NCBI GenBank assembly: GCA_903772945.1
Contig: CAICTM010000446.1
Coordinates: forward strand, 1 to 64,000
Reading direction: 5' to 3'
Length of the DNA stretch: 64,000 nt
Origin: Seminavis robusta
Lineage: Eukaryota; Bacillariophyta; Bacillariophyceae; Naviculales; Naviculaceae
Shown here: positions 56,011-64,000 of the stretch, piece by piece
How positions within the stretch are numbered: position 1 is the stretch's first letter
Layout of the letters: each line of letters opens with the position of its first letter
Made by a program: the position numbers and the translations under genes
Notes under the pieces: model-generated
What the model was told of the DNA's origin: nothing
Seen by the model: only the letters and a program-made list of their open reading frames with translations
Databases searched by the model: none

Positions 56011-56120
56011 TGTGATGAATCGCTGATGAATTCATGATGATTAATGCTGTGATGAATTTAATGTGATGATTAATGATGAATTAATGATGAATCCATGATG
56101 AATCCATGATGAATGCTTCT
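56011..56120. repeat. TGATGAAT subterminal repeat, left copy
   Basis: Irregular tandem TGATGAAT, TGATTAAT and CATGATGAAT units. The first 80 bases match 60781-60860 in direct orientation. It lies between the element's left end and the transposase stop and may be the binding array for element proteins. Confidence 0.8.
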
Positions 56121-56185
56121 CTCGCACCGCTACAAGCACTATCGACCACTACTAACAAGGCAACAAGCAACTACATCATTAGAGA

Positions 56186-57176
56186 CTACAAGTAAGGATC
56201 GTAGAGGTTGATGGAGCGGTTGTCGAGGCCGTACTGGGTGACTGAGGCCACCGCTTCCATCGCGTCCTTGTGGGCAGCAACTCCATGCCTCCACAGCTTC
56301 TTGTTGACGCACTCCCACTGCTTGAGCAGCTTATTGAACTTCTCTTGACGAGCCATCACTCTGTCCTTCCACTCGGCAATCTCTTCAGGATCAAAAGGAT
56401 TGCGATGACTGATGATTGAAGACTCCCCTTCATATCCAGCATCACCCAAAATTCGCTTGTCAGGGAGGTGCTCTTGCATCTTGCCCTTGAGCTTCTTTTG
56501 GAAGGTGGCAATATCGTTGTACTTTCCTGGTCTGATGGGCCCGTAGAGCCAAGCTAGCCGCGGCTTGTGAACCATCAATGCAACTTCATACATGACACCT
56601 GCATTGTCACCGAGCTTCCAGCTAGACCATTCAGTTGAGAAGGGTCGAGGCTCTTCAATCGGGCAATGTGTTCCATCGATTGACAAGAGAATAATCAGCT
56701 CTTCATTGCTTAGTTCCTCCCAGGTGGGTAACTGAGAACACAACAATCAACCATGAGCGAGCAGTGAACGTGAATGACAACAACAAACAACCTCCTTACC
56801 TTTTTGATTAGTGTCTCAGCAATTCTTGGAACCCATGTCTTGATGAGCCGACTGATAGTGTCACTCTTTCTTATTTTGAAGTATCGGCCGATTTCATTTT
56901 GGGTATCATAATTCCAAAGGAATCTAAGAGCAACCAGCATGCCGATGGTTGCTTGTTTCTTTTCTTTCTCCTCGAGCGGGAGCATTGAGTCTTCGTTTGC
57001 AAGGATATCTTGATAGATTTCGGAGCAAGTAAGTGGTGAGCAACCATAGCATTCTTTGAATTTTTCAACCTGCCTGTGATCTTTCCAGCGTCTCCATCCT
57101 CGTCATACCCTGCTGTTTTCAAACCAAGAGCAAGGAAGATTTCCTTGCTGTTTGGTTCATTCGGAGGCCCATCCAT
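56186..57176 (-). CDS. DDE_Tnp_4-like transposase, spliced, frame disrupted once
   Basis: The main exon (about 56735-56186) encodes SIDGTHCPIEEPRPFS with the first Asp, WLYGPIRPGKYNDIATFQKK, RILGDAGYEGES with the second Asp, and RQEKFNKLLKQWECVNKKLW, which carries a candidate Glu. A 69-base intron (GTAAGG...TCTCAG) links it to an upstream part with KKQATIGMLVALRFLWNYDT, FKIRKSDTISRLIKTWVP and CYGCSPLTCSEIYQDILANE. The start (57176) with MDGPPNEPNSKEIFLALGLK is in another frame, so one base change near 57100 separates it from the rest. Residues about 300-310 in all. The catalytic pattern is of the Harbinger/IS5-like group, but the ends of the element differ from typical PIF. Confidence 0.7.
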
Positions 57177-57534
57177 GATTCAAGCGGATTGATGTTTGTG
57201 CAAGAGAAGTGCATTGGTTGTCGCGCCAATGATTCAATCAAGATGGATGCTGGAAACCACCCGGCTCTGTTGCTGTTGCCGGACGGTCACAGTCAGACAG
57301 CGCGGCATCGGATCCCTACTCAAGGATCCGTTTCCGAGGAGGAGCGGCCAATTTTCTTCTTTATACACGAATATTAAGGAGAGCACGGTACGTTCTTTTC
57401 ACACAAAAGCTTCGATTTGAATCACCAACCGCGCAAAATAGGCGCCAATCAACCTCACTTTCTATGCAAAAGAAGATTGCTCAAGAAAGCATTGCTTTGC
57501 TTCTTCGCACTCCGACAATCCTCTTCTTGACATA

Positions 57535-58849
57535 ATGCAGTTGGACGATCTCTCCAAAGCCAAGCTTCATAAAGATATCGAGGACCATCCGGACGCCTCT
57601 TGTGAAGACGTTGTTCGGCTGCGACCTAATCTCTACGGTGGAGTTCTCTTGAATAGCGTGCGCAACCGGTTCCATTATCTGAGACGATTGAAAGAGCAGA
57701 AACCCAAACAATACTGGAAGATTTATGCTGAGGCTTGTTCGTATGCTCTTAGAAAAGGCGTTCCAGTAAACGAGACGGAAGAAGATAGAGCCTTTGACGG
57801 TGTGCTTGAAGAAGAAGAGACGATTCCTCCTCCAGCTGTTAGCAACGAGACTGTCACTGCTCCTGCCACCAACAACTTGGACGACAGCCATTCCAATCTG
57901 AAGACTTGGGGCACTGCGACCAGAACCAGACGAATCTCTACACGCTCCCGAACGGCCGCTGCTGCCAAGAAGACAGACACCTACGCCTGAAGCAGTAGAG
58001 TCGAACTCTACTCCATTCCAGCCAACTACAACACCACCACGCCCACCTGAACGACGTAGTTCAACTACGCCAGCTCCCTCGTCATCGAACCGCCGAGGAA
58101 AAATGTCATCTTCTGTTCGTAAAAGCAAGAAGAAAGCTGCCGAAGACAGCACCAGGGAATCAGCCGGTTTCTCTCTATTCAAGAATATGACGGAAGCGGA
58201 AGAATCTGTCGATTGGGTTATTGATATTGACACCGACTACCCAGAAAGCCATGGTCACGGCTTGTCTGTCCATTGCATTGAACAAGGGCTGCTTGTGGAG
58301 AATGCGTCTGGTAAAGTCAAGGCCGATACTCTGAAGATCTATCTCGAGAACTTTGTCGATTTGAACGATTACGATCATTACCAAGGCACCATCGTTCTCA
58401 AGGGCGAAGGCTTCTTGATCTCGAAGCCGTCGACTCCATCCTACATGTTGAACCATCATCAAGATCTGCATGCCCTAGAGAGCGAGTTCAATCAGAACGT
58501 TGCTGATGAGCATTCAGCATGGATCACTGCCATCAACAAGGACAAGTCTCGACAAACCAAGACGATTCTACTCGTGATGCCACAAGGTATCACTGTCACC
58601 ACTGACATGAAGGGCCTCGAGCCGAAGGCACCTGATGGCGACCTCTACTGCAAGCTCCATCTTCGCGAGCTGCAGTGCGAGGATAAGGTTGAAGAAAGGG
58701 CCGTCGAACAGCTCTTCTTTCCTGGCTTTTGGAACCTTCGCATTATTGAAGGAGCTACTGAGATTGAAAAGGCTACGGAACAGAAGAAGAGTCTCCTCAG
58801 TGCTTTTGAAGGTATGAAGCGCCGTGCCAAGCCCAAGCCCAGTAGTTGA
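57535..58849 (+). CDS. Unidentified transposon-encoded protein, in two frames
   Basis: A first frame (57535-57990, 151 residues) begins QLDDLSKAKLHKDIEDHPDA and contains a basic helical region RNRFHYLRRLKEQKP. A second frame (58103-58849) continues through a Pro/Ser-rich linker that stays open back to about 57960, so the two were probably one gene separated by one frame change. The second part has DWVIDIDTDYPESHGHGLSV, KADTLKIYLENFVDLNDYDH and a compact alpha/beta-looking body ending GMKRRAKPKPSS. I recognise no family. It diverges from the transposase, with an intergenic gap of about 360 bases. It could be an accessory DNA-binding protein or carried cargo. Confidence 0.5.
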
Positions 58850-58945
58850 ATGGAAGATCGCGAGAGGAGGCTTATTATGATGGTTGTTTTGGCTTACTAG
58901 CAGCGATAAACTAATATTGTGTTTGTTTGAACGTTCACGTGTAGG

Positions 58946-59843
58946 CTGCCGTATCCATGATTCTCGTGTCAAGAAGACTAGAAAGAAAGCAAAGCAGCAG
59001 CAGCCAATGACTATCGAACAGCAGCCAATGGCCATCGAACAGCGCACATCTCCCCCTCCCCGGTAGCACGGCTACTCTTTCGCTCGGTATGCTTTGGAAG
59101 ATGTGCCAAGCACTGCTGTTACTACTAGTGGTGGAGCCGAGCCTGTCAAGAGCATTTGGGGACTCTTATCTGCATCGACCACAACGACACCACCTCGTCC
59201 TAGTCTTCCTCGTCCAATCAAGGAAGAATCGCCTTCTCCCATCAAGCAAGAAACGCCTTCGCCTCCACGAAAGCCAGCACCAAAGCCAGCTTTGAATCTC
59301 TTTGGATCGCCAACCAATGAGCCCAAGAGCAGCACTCCACCATCAGGTTCCTTGCAGAGGACTCGCAAGAATGCTTTCAAGCAAACTGTCAACAGCGAAG
59401 ACCAACGCAGAGCTCGCGACGCATCTCGAAGAAAGAGAGGCCAAAACAAGAGGAACACTGCAATCAATCGAGCTAGACGTCAACAGTTAGCTGACAGACT
59501 TGCAATGATGAAAGCACAGAACGAAGCTGAGCTTGCCGCCGCTAAAGAGATTGCCGAAGGGATGAAGAGTCAAGGAGGAGATAGCGAGGGAAGCCAGCCC
59601 ACTGCCCCAGAAGGCAATGGCGATGATGAAGCTTTCTTCGATTCTATCGAGAAGGAATTGACCAACGACGTCAATACCAGCATGAATACCGTCTCGTCTG
59701 GTGGCTACGCCTCCACAAGTGGTGGTGTCTCTCCCTCTGTCTCTGTCACTAGCAATGGAACGGTCAAGAATGAAGGCTACAAGAGTGACGAGGAATCCTT
59801 GGTTTCTATTCAGTCGAATGACTCTGTGTTTGACAGCAACTAG
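58946..59843 (+). CDS. Basic disordered protein or last exon, one internal stop
   Basis: The frame opens after a splice acceptor-like CACGTGTAG near 58937-58945, runs through VKKTRKKAKQQQPM, meets a stop at 59064-59066, and then continues in the same frame to 59843. The later part is Pro/Ser-rich (PRPIKEESPSPIKQETPSPP), then strongly basic with RRARDASRRKRGQNKRN, a coiled-coil-like QLADRLAMMKAQNEAELAAA, and a Ser/Asp-rich tail. It may be the 3' exon of the gene before it. A bZIP-like arrangement (basic stretch followed by a helix) is suggestive, but heptad leucines are few. Confidence 0.4.
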
Positions 59844-59930
59844 ATGTTGGTTGTCTATATTGTAGCATACAGATTAATATATAAAACAATGATTCTATTT
59901 GCTGTCCAATGCTACCTATTCATTAATTCG

Positions 59931-60780
59931 TTAACTCTCCTCATCTCGTGGATACCCGTCATGGTAAGTTGGCCCACCTTCAACTACAGTTGCTGGTGCA
60001 CGGAGCTTCTGCTTTGTCTTGGTTCTTGAATTCTTCTTCTCAAACCTAAATTGCTTTCTCTCTCGCTTTTTCACCTCTTGGTAGAGATGATCACGAAACA
60101 CTTTGAGCTTGTATTCTCTGTATTCGACTCTGGACTGATACAGCTGTCGAGGCTTGATCTTCTCTCCTGTTTCAGGGTCAATTTCAAGATGCTTCTTCTC
60201 ATCGATGTCTTTTTCAAGAAGCGGTTTTGCCTCGGAGCGATGCCATGGGACTTGCACAGGTGGATTGTCCTTTCGTATTTGGAGGATGATTGCCATATCA
60301 TGCCATAAGCCTCACAGTCAACAAGGAGACGATCGTAGTCTCTCAAAACAGACTTGATGAGATTGGCCATGTTTGTTTTGAAAAGGGCAATGGGAAAGAT
60401 TTGCCACTCAATGCGCCTTTGGTGAACCTCAACCGGATCGGAAAACTGCGTCACTTCTCCTTCAATAATGGCACTGAGAAGGAGCTTCCTTCCTTCGCTA
60501 TCCTTCATTTTGGGGTGTTTGTCTTCTTTGTTGGATCATTGCAAGATTTGATGAGGTTCTCCGTATTGCGTTTGAACTGTTTCCACTCCCATTTCTTGTA
60601 CTCATCATGGCTTTGATGCAGCTGCCGGAGGTCGGTCTCTTGGGTGATATGCCGCAGAGTACCTGAAGTCGGAGGAGCTTCTGCTGTATATCTCAGGACC
60701 ATGGACGGCTCATCTTGGTGTTGCTGTGCCTCTGCTTGTGCTTGTTGTGGTTGCTGTTGCTGTACGGGGCTGCCTGTCAT
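59931..60780 (-). pseudogene. Transposon-encoded protein in broken frames
   Basis: Minus-strand coding-like sequence starts at 60780 (MTGSPVQQQQPQQAQAEAQQ) directly next to the right TGATGAAT block and ends at 59931, passing through three frames. The first part has TDLRQLHQSHDEYKKWEWKQ and the last has KPRQLYQSRVEYREYKLKVF. These two motifs look like duplicated copies of one helical unit. The tail is very basic (KKRERKQFRFEKKNSRTKTK). Family unknown. The adjoining repeat block is probably its promoter region. Confidence 0.4.
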
Positions 60781-60900
60781 GGTGATGAATCGGTGATGAA
60801 TCCGTGATGATTAATGCTGTGATGAATATAATGTGATGATTAATGATGAATTAATGATGAAATTCATCATTTGGCGATGAATTCATGATGAATCAATGAT
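60781..60900. repeat. TGATGAAT subterminal repeat, right copy
   Basis: The first 80 bases match the left copy at 56011-56090 in the same orientation with about five differences. An inverted AATTCATCAT lies within it. It abuts the start of the minus-strand frame at 60780. Confidence 0.8.
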
Positions 60901-61002
60901 GACGTCAAAAAGCTTTGCCGACTTCAAACTGACACTTCAGTACCGGTGCTTAAATCTATTGAGTCATAATGACCGCGATTCATTATAGGGGAAACGTTCC
61001 AG

Positions 61003-61882
61003 ATGATTCCAATTTCCAATTACTCGAGTAGCTCCGAGTGACCTTCATCATTGAAAAATAGGATTTATAAGAGGAAAACCAGCTATTTCTCTTTGGGACA
61101 TTGGAGACCTCATGCATTAATGGGTTCGTGTATATGTTGTACTTATTGTGAGCCCAAATTTTATTTCTCCGAGATCTCCGATCTCCGCGGGAACAAATAA
61201 TATAGGCAAGGCACATGGCACAACGCACCACCTCCCCTACCGTACAATTCCCACAACTCCAGCGCCCAACACTCATGACTCTAGCTAGTAGGTTGCAAAG
61301 GAAATAATGGGGTTGGAGAGTCGTCGTTTTGACGTTTTGACTGCTGCCCCAATGGGCCCAACAATGCTGACTCAATGCTGACAGTGAGCAACAGTTACTC
61401 AGTACACGTGTAGTTGCTTTTTGATCATGAGCAGTCTTGACGTTGAGACTAGTCTACGATCTGTAGTTGGCATGCATATGCTATAGTTTCCCCCGCCGAT
61501 TAATTAAACATCTTTGGCCAATGCTTAGCACCTCAAACTGAACACCTTGATCTCTGTATTCCGTTTTTTAAGTATTGTTGTGTGCGCTGTTGACAAAATA
61601 AATTCGCCAACATGATGCCCATTTCTGCGCGGTATGGAAAGCCGTGTCGCTTGTCCCGCCCGGACATTACAATACTGGTGCAACTACTACTCATGACAAA
61701 TCCAACAGCCACATGGACTGGATTCACTGTTCATACAGATTTGATGCGCTGTCAGAATCACGATTGAGGCAGCACTGGACGCTTCACTTTGGAAGACGAT
61801 ACCAAGCACACCCCTCCACCTTTTCTAATGCGTGAACTAACTCGTCAAGCTTCAGTGATAAAAGGCAAAGATCCGACTCTGG
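61003..61882. other. Gene-poor stretch
   Basis: No frame here resembles a known protein. Frames of 60-130 codons on both strands are AT-rich or Ser-rich and overlap each other. Nothing else is evident before the tRNA. Confidence 0.5.
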
Positions 61883-61895
61883 AAAAAAGCAAAAA
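61883..61895 (-). terminator. Pol III-type T-run terminators
   Basis: On the minus strand, T5 (61895-61891) and T6 (61888-61883) follow the last base of the permuted tRNA 5' half within 3-16 bases, where a Pol III transcript of the permuted gene would end. Confidence 0.7.
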
Positions 61896-61898
61896 CAA

Positions 61899-61993
61899 CT
61901 GCAATCGAACGCTCTGCCACTGAGCTATAGACGCTACGGTGATCAGATCACCAGCCAAGCGCCCACCGTGATTTGAACACGGGACCATTCGAA
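61899..61993 (-). tRNA. Circularly permuted tRNA-Cys(GCA)
   Basis: Reading the minus strand, the 3' half comes first (61993-61958, tRNA positions 38-73), then a 23-base spacer (61957-61935), then the 5' half (61934-61899, positions 1-37). Joined 37-38, they give a full 72-base tRNA. Acceptor stem GCGTCTA/TGGGCGC pairs in all seven positions (two G-U); the D stem is GCTC/GAGC with loop AGTGGCA; anticodon stem TTCGA/TCGAA is perfect with loop TTGCAGT (anticodon GCA); variable loop TGGTC; T stem CCGTG/CACGG is perfect with loop TTCAAAT. T8, A14, G15-C48, G18G19, A21, T33, T54T55C56 and A58 are all present, and base 73 is T, the Cys identity base. Around the 37/38 joint, TTGC can pair with GCAG of the leader, leaving 3-base bulges AGT on both sides, a bulge-helix-bulge-like splice site. 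The spacer holds GGTGAT...ATCACC, a hairpin. Confidence 0.9.
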
Positions 61994-62537
61994 CTCTGCT
62001 GGCAGGAATGCAATCAGGACATTTTATAAAACAGATAATTCATAACTGACACAACAGAAACCCGAGCTAGGCACCTGGTACCGTTAGATGTCTTTTGCAC
62101 CCCAAAATTATCCGTGCCGTACCTGGTGGTACAACTTCACCGACCATCACCCCCAATGCTAGCTAGCTAGAACCCAGCTGGTTGATTTGTCCTTGCCGCA
62201 CCAGTCATGTATCCTATTGCTTGCTGTCGTAAAAGAAGAACAGTGGCCAGGTTTGTTGGCTATCCATTCCAGGAAACAATCCTCTATAGACCGACCATTC
62301 GCGCTACGGTACCCTACCGCTACGAAGCAGCCAAGGAACTAGAGCATCCTCTACGAGTATTCTGATAAAATCTGTAGCAACTTTCATAGCACTGCAATTC
62401 TAGCTACAAGCTTTTCTTTATGATATCCCATCCAACTCAAGCTGTTCTTCATGCCCCCCGCAGATTGCAAACCCCTCCTCAAATTCCTTCAGATTCGTCA
62501 AGAAAATGTATCACCTCTTTGAGCCCGTGCCACTGCT
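61994..62537. other. Upstream flank of the tRNA and intergenic DNA
   Basis: Contains the TATA-like element for the tRNA and otherwise no gene. GCTAGCTAGCTAG near 62158-62170 is a short palindromic repeat. Confidence 0.5.
62022..62031 (-). promoter_or_regulatory. TATA-like element upstream of the permuted tRNA
   Basis: TTTTATAAAA lies about 30 bases upstream of the first tRNA base on the minus strand (61993). In a permuted gene the internal A and B boxes are in reversed order (B-box-like GTGTTCAAATC before TAGCTCAGTGG), so an upstream TATA could help place the Pol III start. Confidence 0.45.
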
Positions 62538-63734
62538 TCATGCGAAAACGAAATGCCATCCAACTGTGAGTACCGTGAAAATCAAAGTAAAGGAATGTTT
62601 CGACCTCATCTCCAAAAAGTTCGAGGAGGCCGCTGAGGTCGACAAGAACACAAAATCGTCCCAGTTCACTGTTGTTGGTAAGGATGTGTCGTACTTTTCG
62701 TTTGACCCACTAGATTGCATCCCTGCTTCTCGTTTGTGGCTGGTTTCACCGTCAAGATGTTGCATACCCTTCGCTCCCGCCACGGAATGTTTTTGCGGCT
62801 TGGACCCGAGCTTGACCTCTTCTTGTACAAAGACCTCTGGCTCCAAGAGCCCCGTGGCTGGTTCACAACAGCTCTCGACAAAGGCATCCGGGACGACGTC
62901 ACAGGGAAAGTCAAACTCTTCGGCCAGCATGGCAACTTTGATGCAGGCAGCATCTCGAAAGTAGAACAAACGGTTGCCGGCTTTGAAATCAACCTTTGGG
63001 ACAATTCCTTCTCTTGTGACAAGCCCAGGAGGACAATAGTCACAGACTCTTTGCGAGGAGGGAGTCGATGAGCATCCACAGTAGGACCCCACCACGGATT
63101 GGTGTTTCGTACAGTCTTCCGTCCCTTGAGTATGCATGAACTGCGTATAGAAGGAAAAAGCCTCGCAAGTTGCTTCTGCTGCGTTGCCAGGGGTCACGGC
63201 TTTGTCTGGAATCAATGGAGGGCTTCCGTCGAGACACAGTTGGCATCCGTCTGCGGGTGGAACATTGTCGGGGCAGCCACAGTGGGTGCCAGCTAGATGG
63301 TAGTAGTCGCAAGTTGATGCTTCCTTGCCTTTCGTATCCTCGTCGGCATCAAATGTGCTCCACAAGTTCCAGGCCGCGTCAATCTGCAGCGCACCACAGT
63401 TTCCATCATACCCATCGGGCCAGAGGGATGGATCTGGAATGGGCGAACCATCTTGGCACAGGCGGCAAAGGGTATCCGGTGGAGGCTTGTTGTTGCATCC
63501 ACATTCGTTGCCATATCTGTGGTAGTATCGACAGGAAGCTGGATCAGAATAGTAGCTTGCTTCTTCTGCCAATTCAGCACAGGTTTGCTCTGTTTCTTCC
63601 ACAAATGCCTCGGGGTGGCGAATGGAGGATCCATCTTGACAGACCGTGCAGAGAGTAGTTGCGTGAACGGTCTGGGGCAGAACAGCACTCACAATCGCCG
63701 CCAGAAGGGCGCCATTGTACATGTGGAGCCACAT
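62538..63734 (-). CDS. Secreted Cys-rich repeat protein
   Basis: An intact 398-residue frame. The signal peptide is YNGALLAAIVSAVLPQTVHA, cut before TTLC. Three repeats of about 60 residues follow (about 28-80, 88-155 and 162-222), each starting C-x2-C-x-DGS with a central Cys and ending CxYYH...G-x-CGC, for example LCRLCQDGSPIPDP and YYHLAGTHCGC. A fourth, looser unit (CDYCPPGLV, about 230-290) has SCCEPATG. The pattern is an extracellular disulfide-rich domain that I associate with diatom proteins of unknown role. The last 20 residues are hydrophobic (FTLIFTVLTVGWHFVFA) after a Ser-rich stretch, which could be a GPI-anchor signal. The region after about residue 300 is Lys/Ser-rich and less certain as coding. 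Confidence 0.75.
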   Translation of the reverse strand: MWLHMYNGALLAAIVSAVLPQTVHATTLCTVCQDGSSIRHPEAFVEETEQTCAELAEEASYYSDPASCRYYHRYGNECGCNNKPPPDTLCRLCQDGSPIPDPSLWPDGYDGNCGALQIDAAWNLWSTFDADEDTKGKEASTCDYYHLAGTHCGCPDNVPPADGCQLCLDGSPPLIPDKAVTPGNAAEATCEAFSFYTQFMHTQGTEDCTKHQSVVGSYCGCSSTPSSQRVCDYCPPGLVTREGIVPKVDFKAGNRLFYFRDAACIKVAMLAEEFDFPCDVVPDAFVESCCEPATGLLEPEVFVQEEVKLGSKPQKHSVAGAKGMQHLDGETSHKREAGMQSSGSNEKYDTSLPTTVNWDDFVFLSTSAASSNFLEMRSKHSFTLIFTVLTVGWHFVFA

Positions 63735-64000
63735 TGGTATACTCTTGTTCTCCTATCTGTTGCAAGCAGCGTCTGTGTTTGAACTGGCCAATGGTACCGA
63801 TGGATACCGACAACTCTACATTGCATTAGTTTGGGGAGAAAACAAGGACAAGCAAGGAGCAAAAGTCTGAAAAATGATGGACGGCTTCGCTGCAAGACTG
63901 AGCGAGCGTTGGAGGCAATTTTCGTGCATCGTTAACGGTTGGGGCAAGTGTGCCTCTAGAAGATGGTGCGGGATTCGATTCAATCAAATCAAATCAATCG
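63735..64000. other. Window edge, leader of the Cys-rich gene
   Basis: Holds the promoter side of the preceding gene. The last bases (from about 63973) are GATTCGATTCAATCAAATC-type repeats like those at 9609 and 18812. No gene is seen. Confidence 0.5.

Larger units (their letters stand above)
55886..61002. mobile_element. DNA transposon of about 5.1 kb with extra genes
   Basis: The ends 55886-55908 and 60980-61002 are inverted copies matching at 21 of 23 positions; the core is ACGTKTCCCCTATAATGA, with K for G or T. Just inside lie two direct copies of an 80-bp block built of TGATGAAT units (56011-56090 and 60781-60860), about 94 percent alike by eye. The element holds a minus-strand DDE transposase, a plus-strand gene in two or three parts, and a minus-strand gene pair at the right. 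About four breaks are present in total, so this copy looks inactive but not old. The target duplication is unclear. It is distinct from the Harbinger copy at 37145 in ends and gene content. Confidence 0.75.

Noticed and set aside
56011-56120. CRISPR-like regular repeats
   Set aside because: TGATGAAT units are short, irregular, without spacers of even length, and lie inside a eukaryotic transposon.
61899-61993. An ordinary intron-containing tRNA
   Set aside because: The T arm and acceptor 3' strand lie upstream of the acceptor 5' strand and D arm. No second 5' half is seen before them and no second T arm after them, so only permuted order gives a tRNA.

Overview
The window reads as nuclear DNA of a photosynthetic stramenopile, most likely a raphid diatom. 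Genes are compact, introns are few and short (about 30-120 bases, GT-AG), and intergenic DNA is rich in short ACCGGT-centred palindromes. An MEP-pathway enzyme carries a secretory-plus-plastid leader with an alanine-phenylalanine junction. MinD is encoded in the nucleus, a fungal-type fused PurK-PurE is present, and the ankyrin and FG-GAP-like fragments resemble families I associate with diatom genomes. The species assignment is inference; no rRNA or marker gene is present.

Layout. 1-2450: decayed, mostly non-coding DNA. 2454-9059: a CRAL-TRIO protein, a repeat-rich region with a MITE-like element and hairpins, a low-complexity protein with three internal repeats, and a multi-pass membrane protein. 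10079-14790: a decayed transposase-like unit followed by the 3' end of a LINE-type retroelement. 14892-25061: a MYND protein, an SLC34 Na/phosphate cotransporter, an FG-GAP fragment, CNOT11, a C3HC-finger NIPA-like protein and ALG14. 25765-32786: one six-exon gene for a soluble adenylyl cyclase of about 2200 residues. 34344-37027: plastid IspF and a Sel1-repeat protein. 37145-40697: a PIF/Harbinger-type DNA transposon with both genes open. 41004-55507: fused PurK-PurE, a PhyH dioxygenase, a protein joining an AttH/CrtC-like half to an isoprenyl diphosphate synthase half, a frame-disrupted ankyrin gene, a MinD with a mitochondrial-looking leader, a CXC (tesmin/TSO1) protein and NOG2. 55886-61002: a second DNA transposon of about 5.1 kb with extra unidentified genes. 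61899-61993: a tRNA-Cys(GCA) in circularly permuted order. 62538-63734: a secreted Cys-rich repeat protein.

The strongest unusual signal is the permuted tRNA-Cys. Its 3' half lies upstream of its 5' half, both halves fold together into a complete cloverleaf with Cys identity bases, and a bulge-helix-bulge-like junction and Pol III-type T-runs are in the right places. Next in interest are the AttH/prenyl-synthase fusion, the cargo-bearing transposon, and the nuclear MinD with a mitochondrial-like presequence.

The host genes are mostly unrelated housekeeping or signalling genes with no operon-like logic. Several neighbours are divergent or convergent pairs sharing short intergenic DNA.
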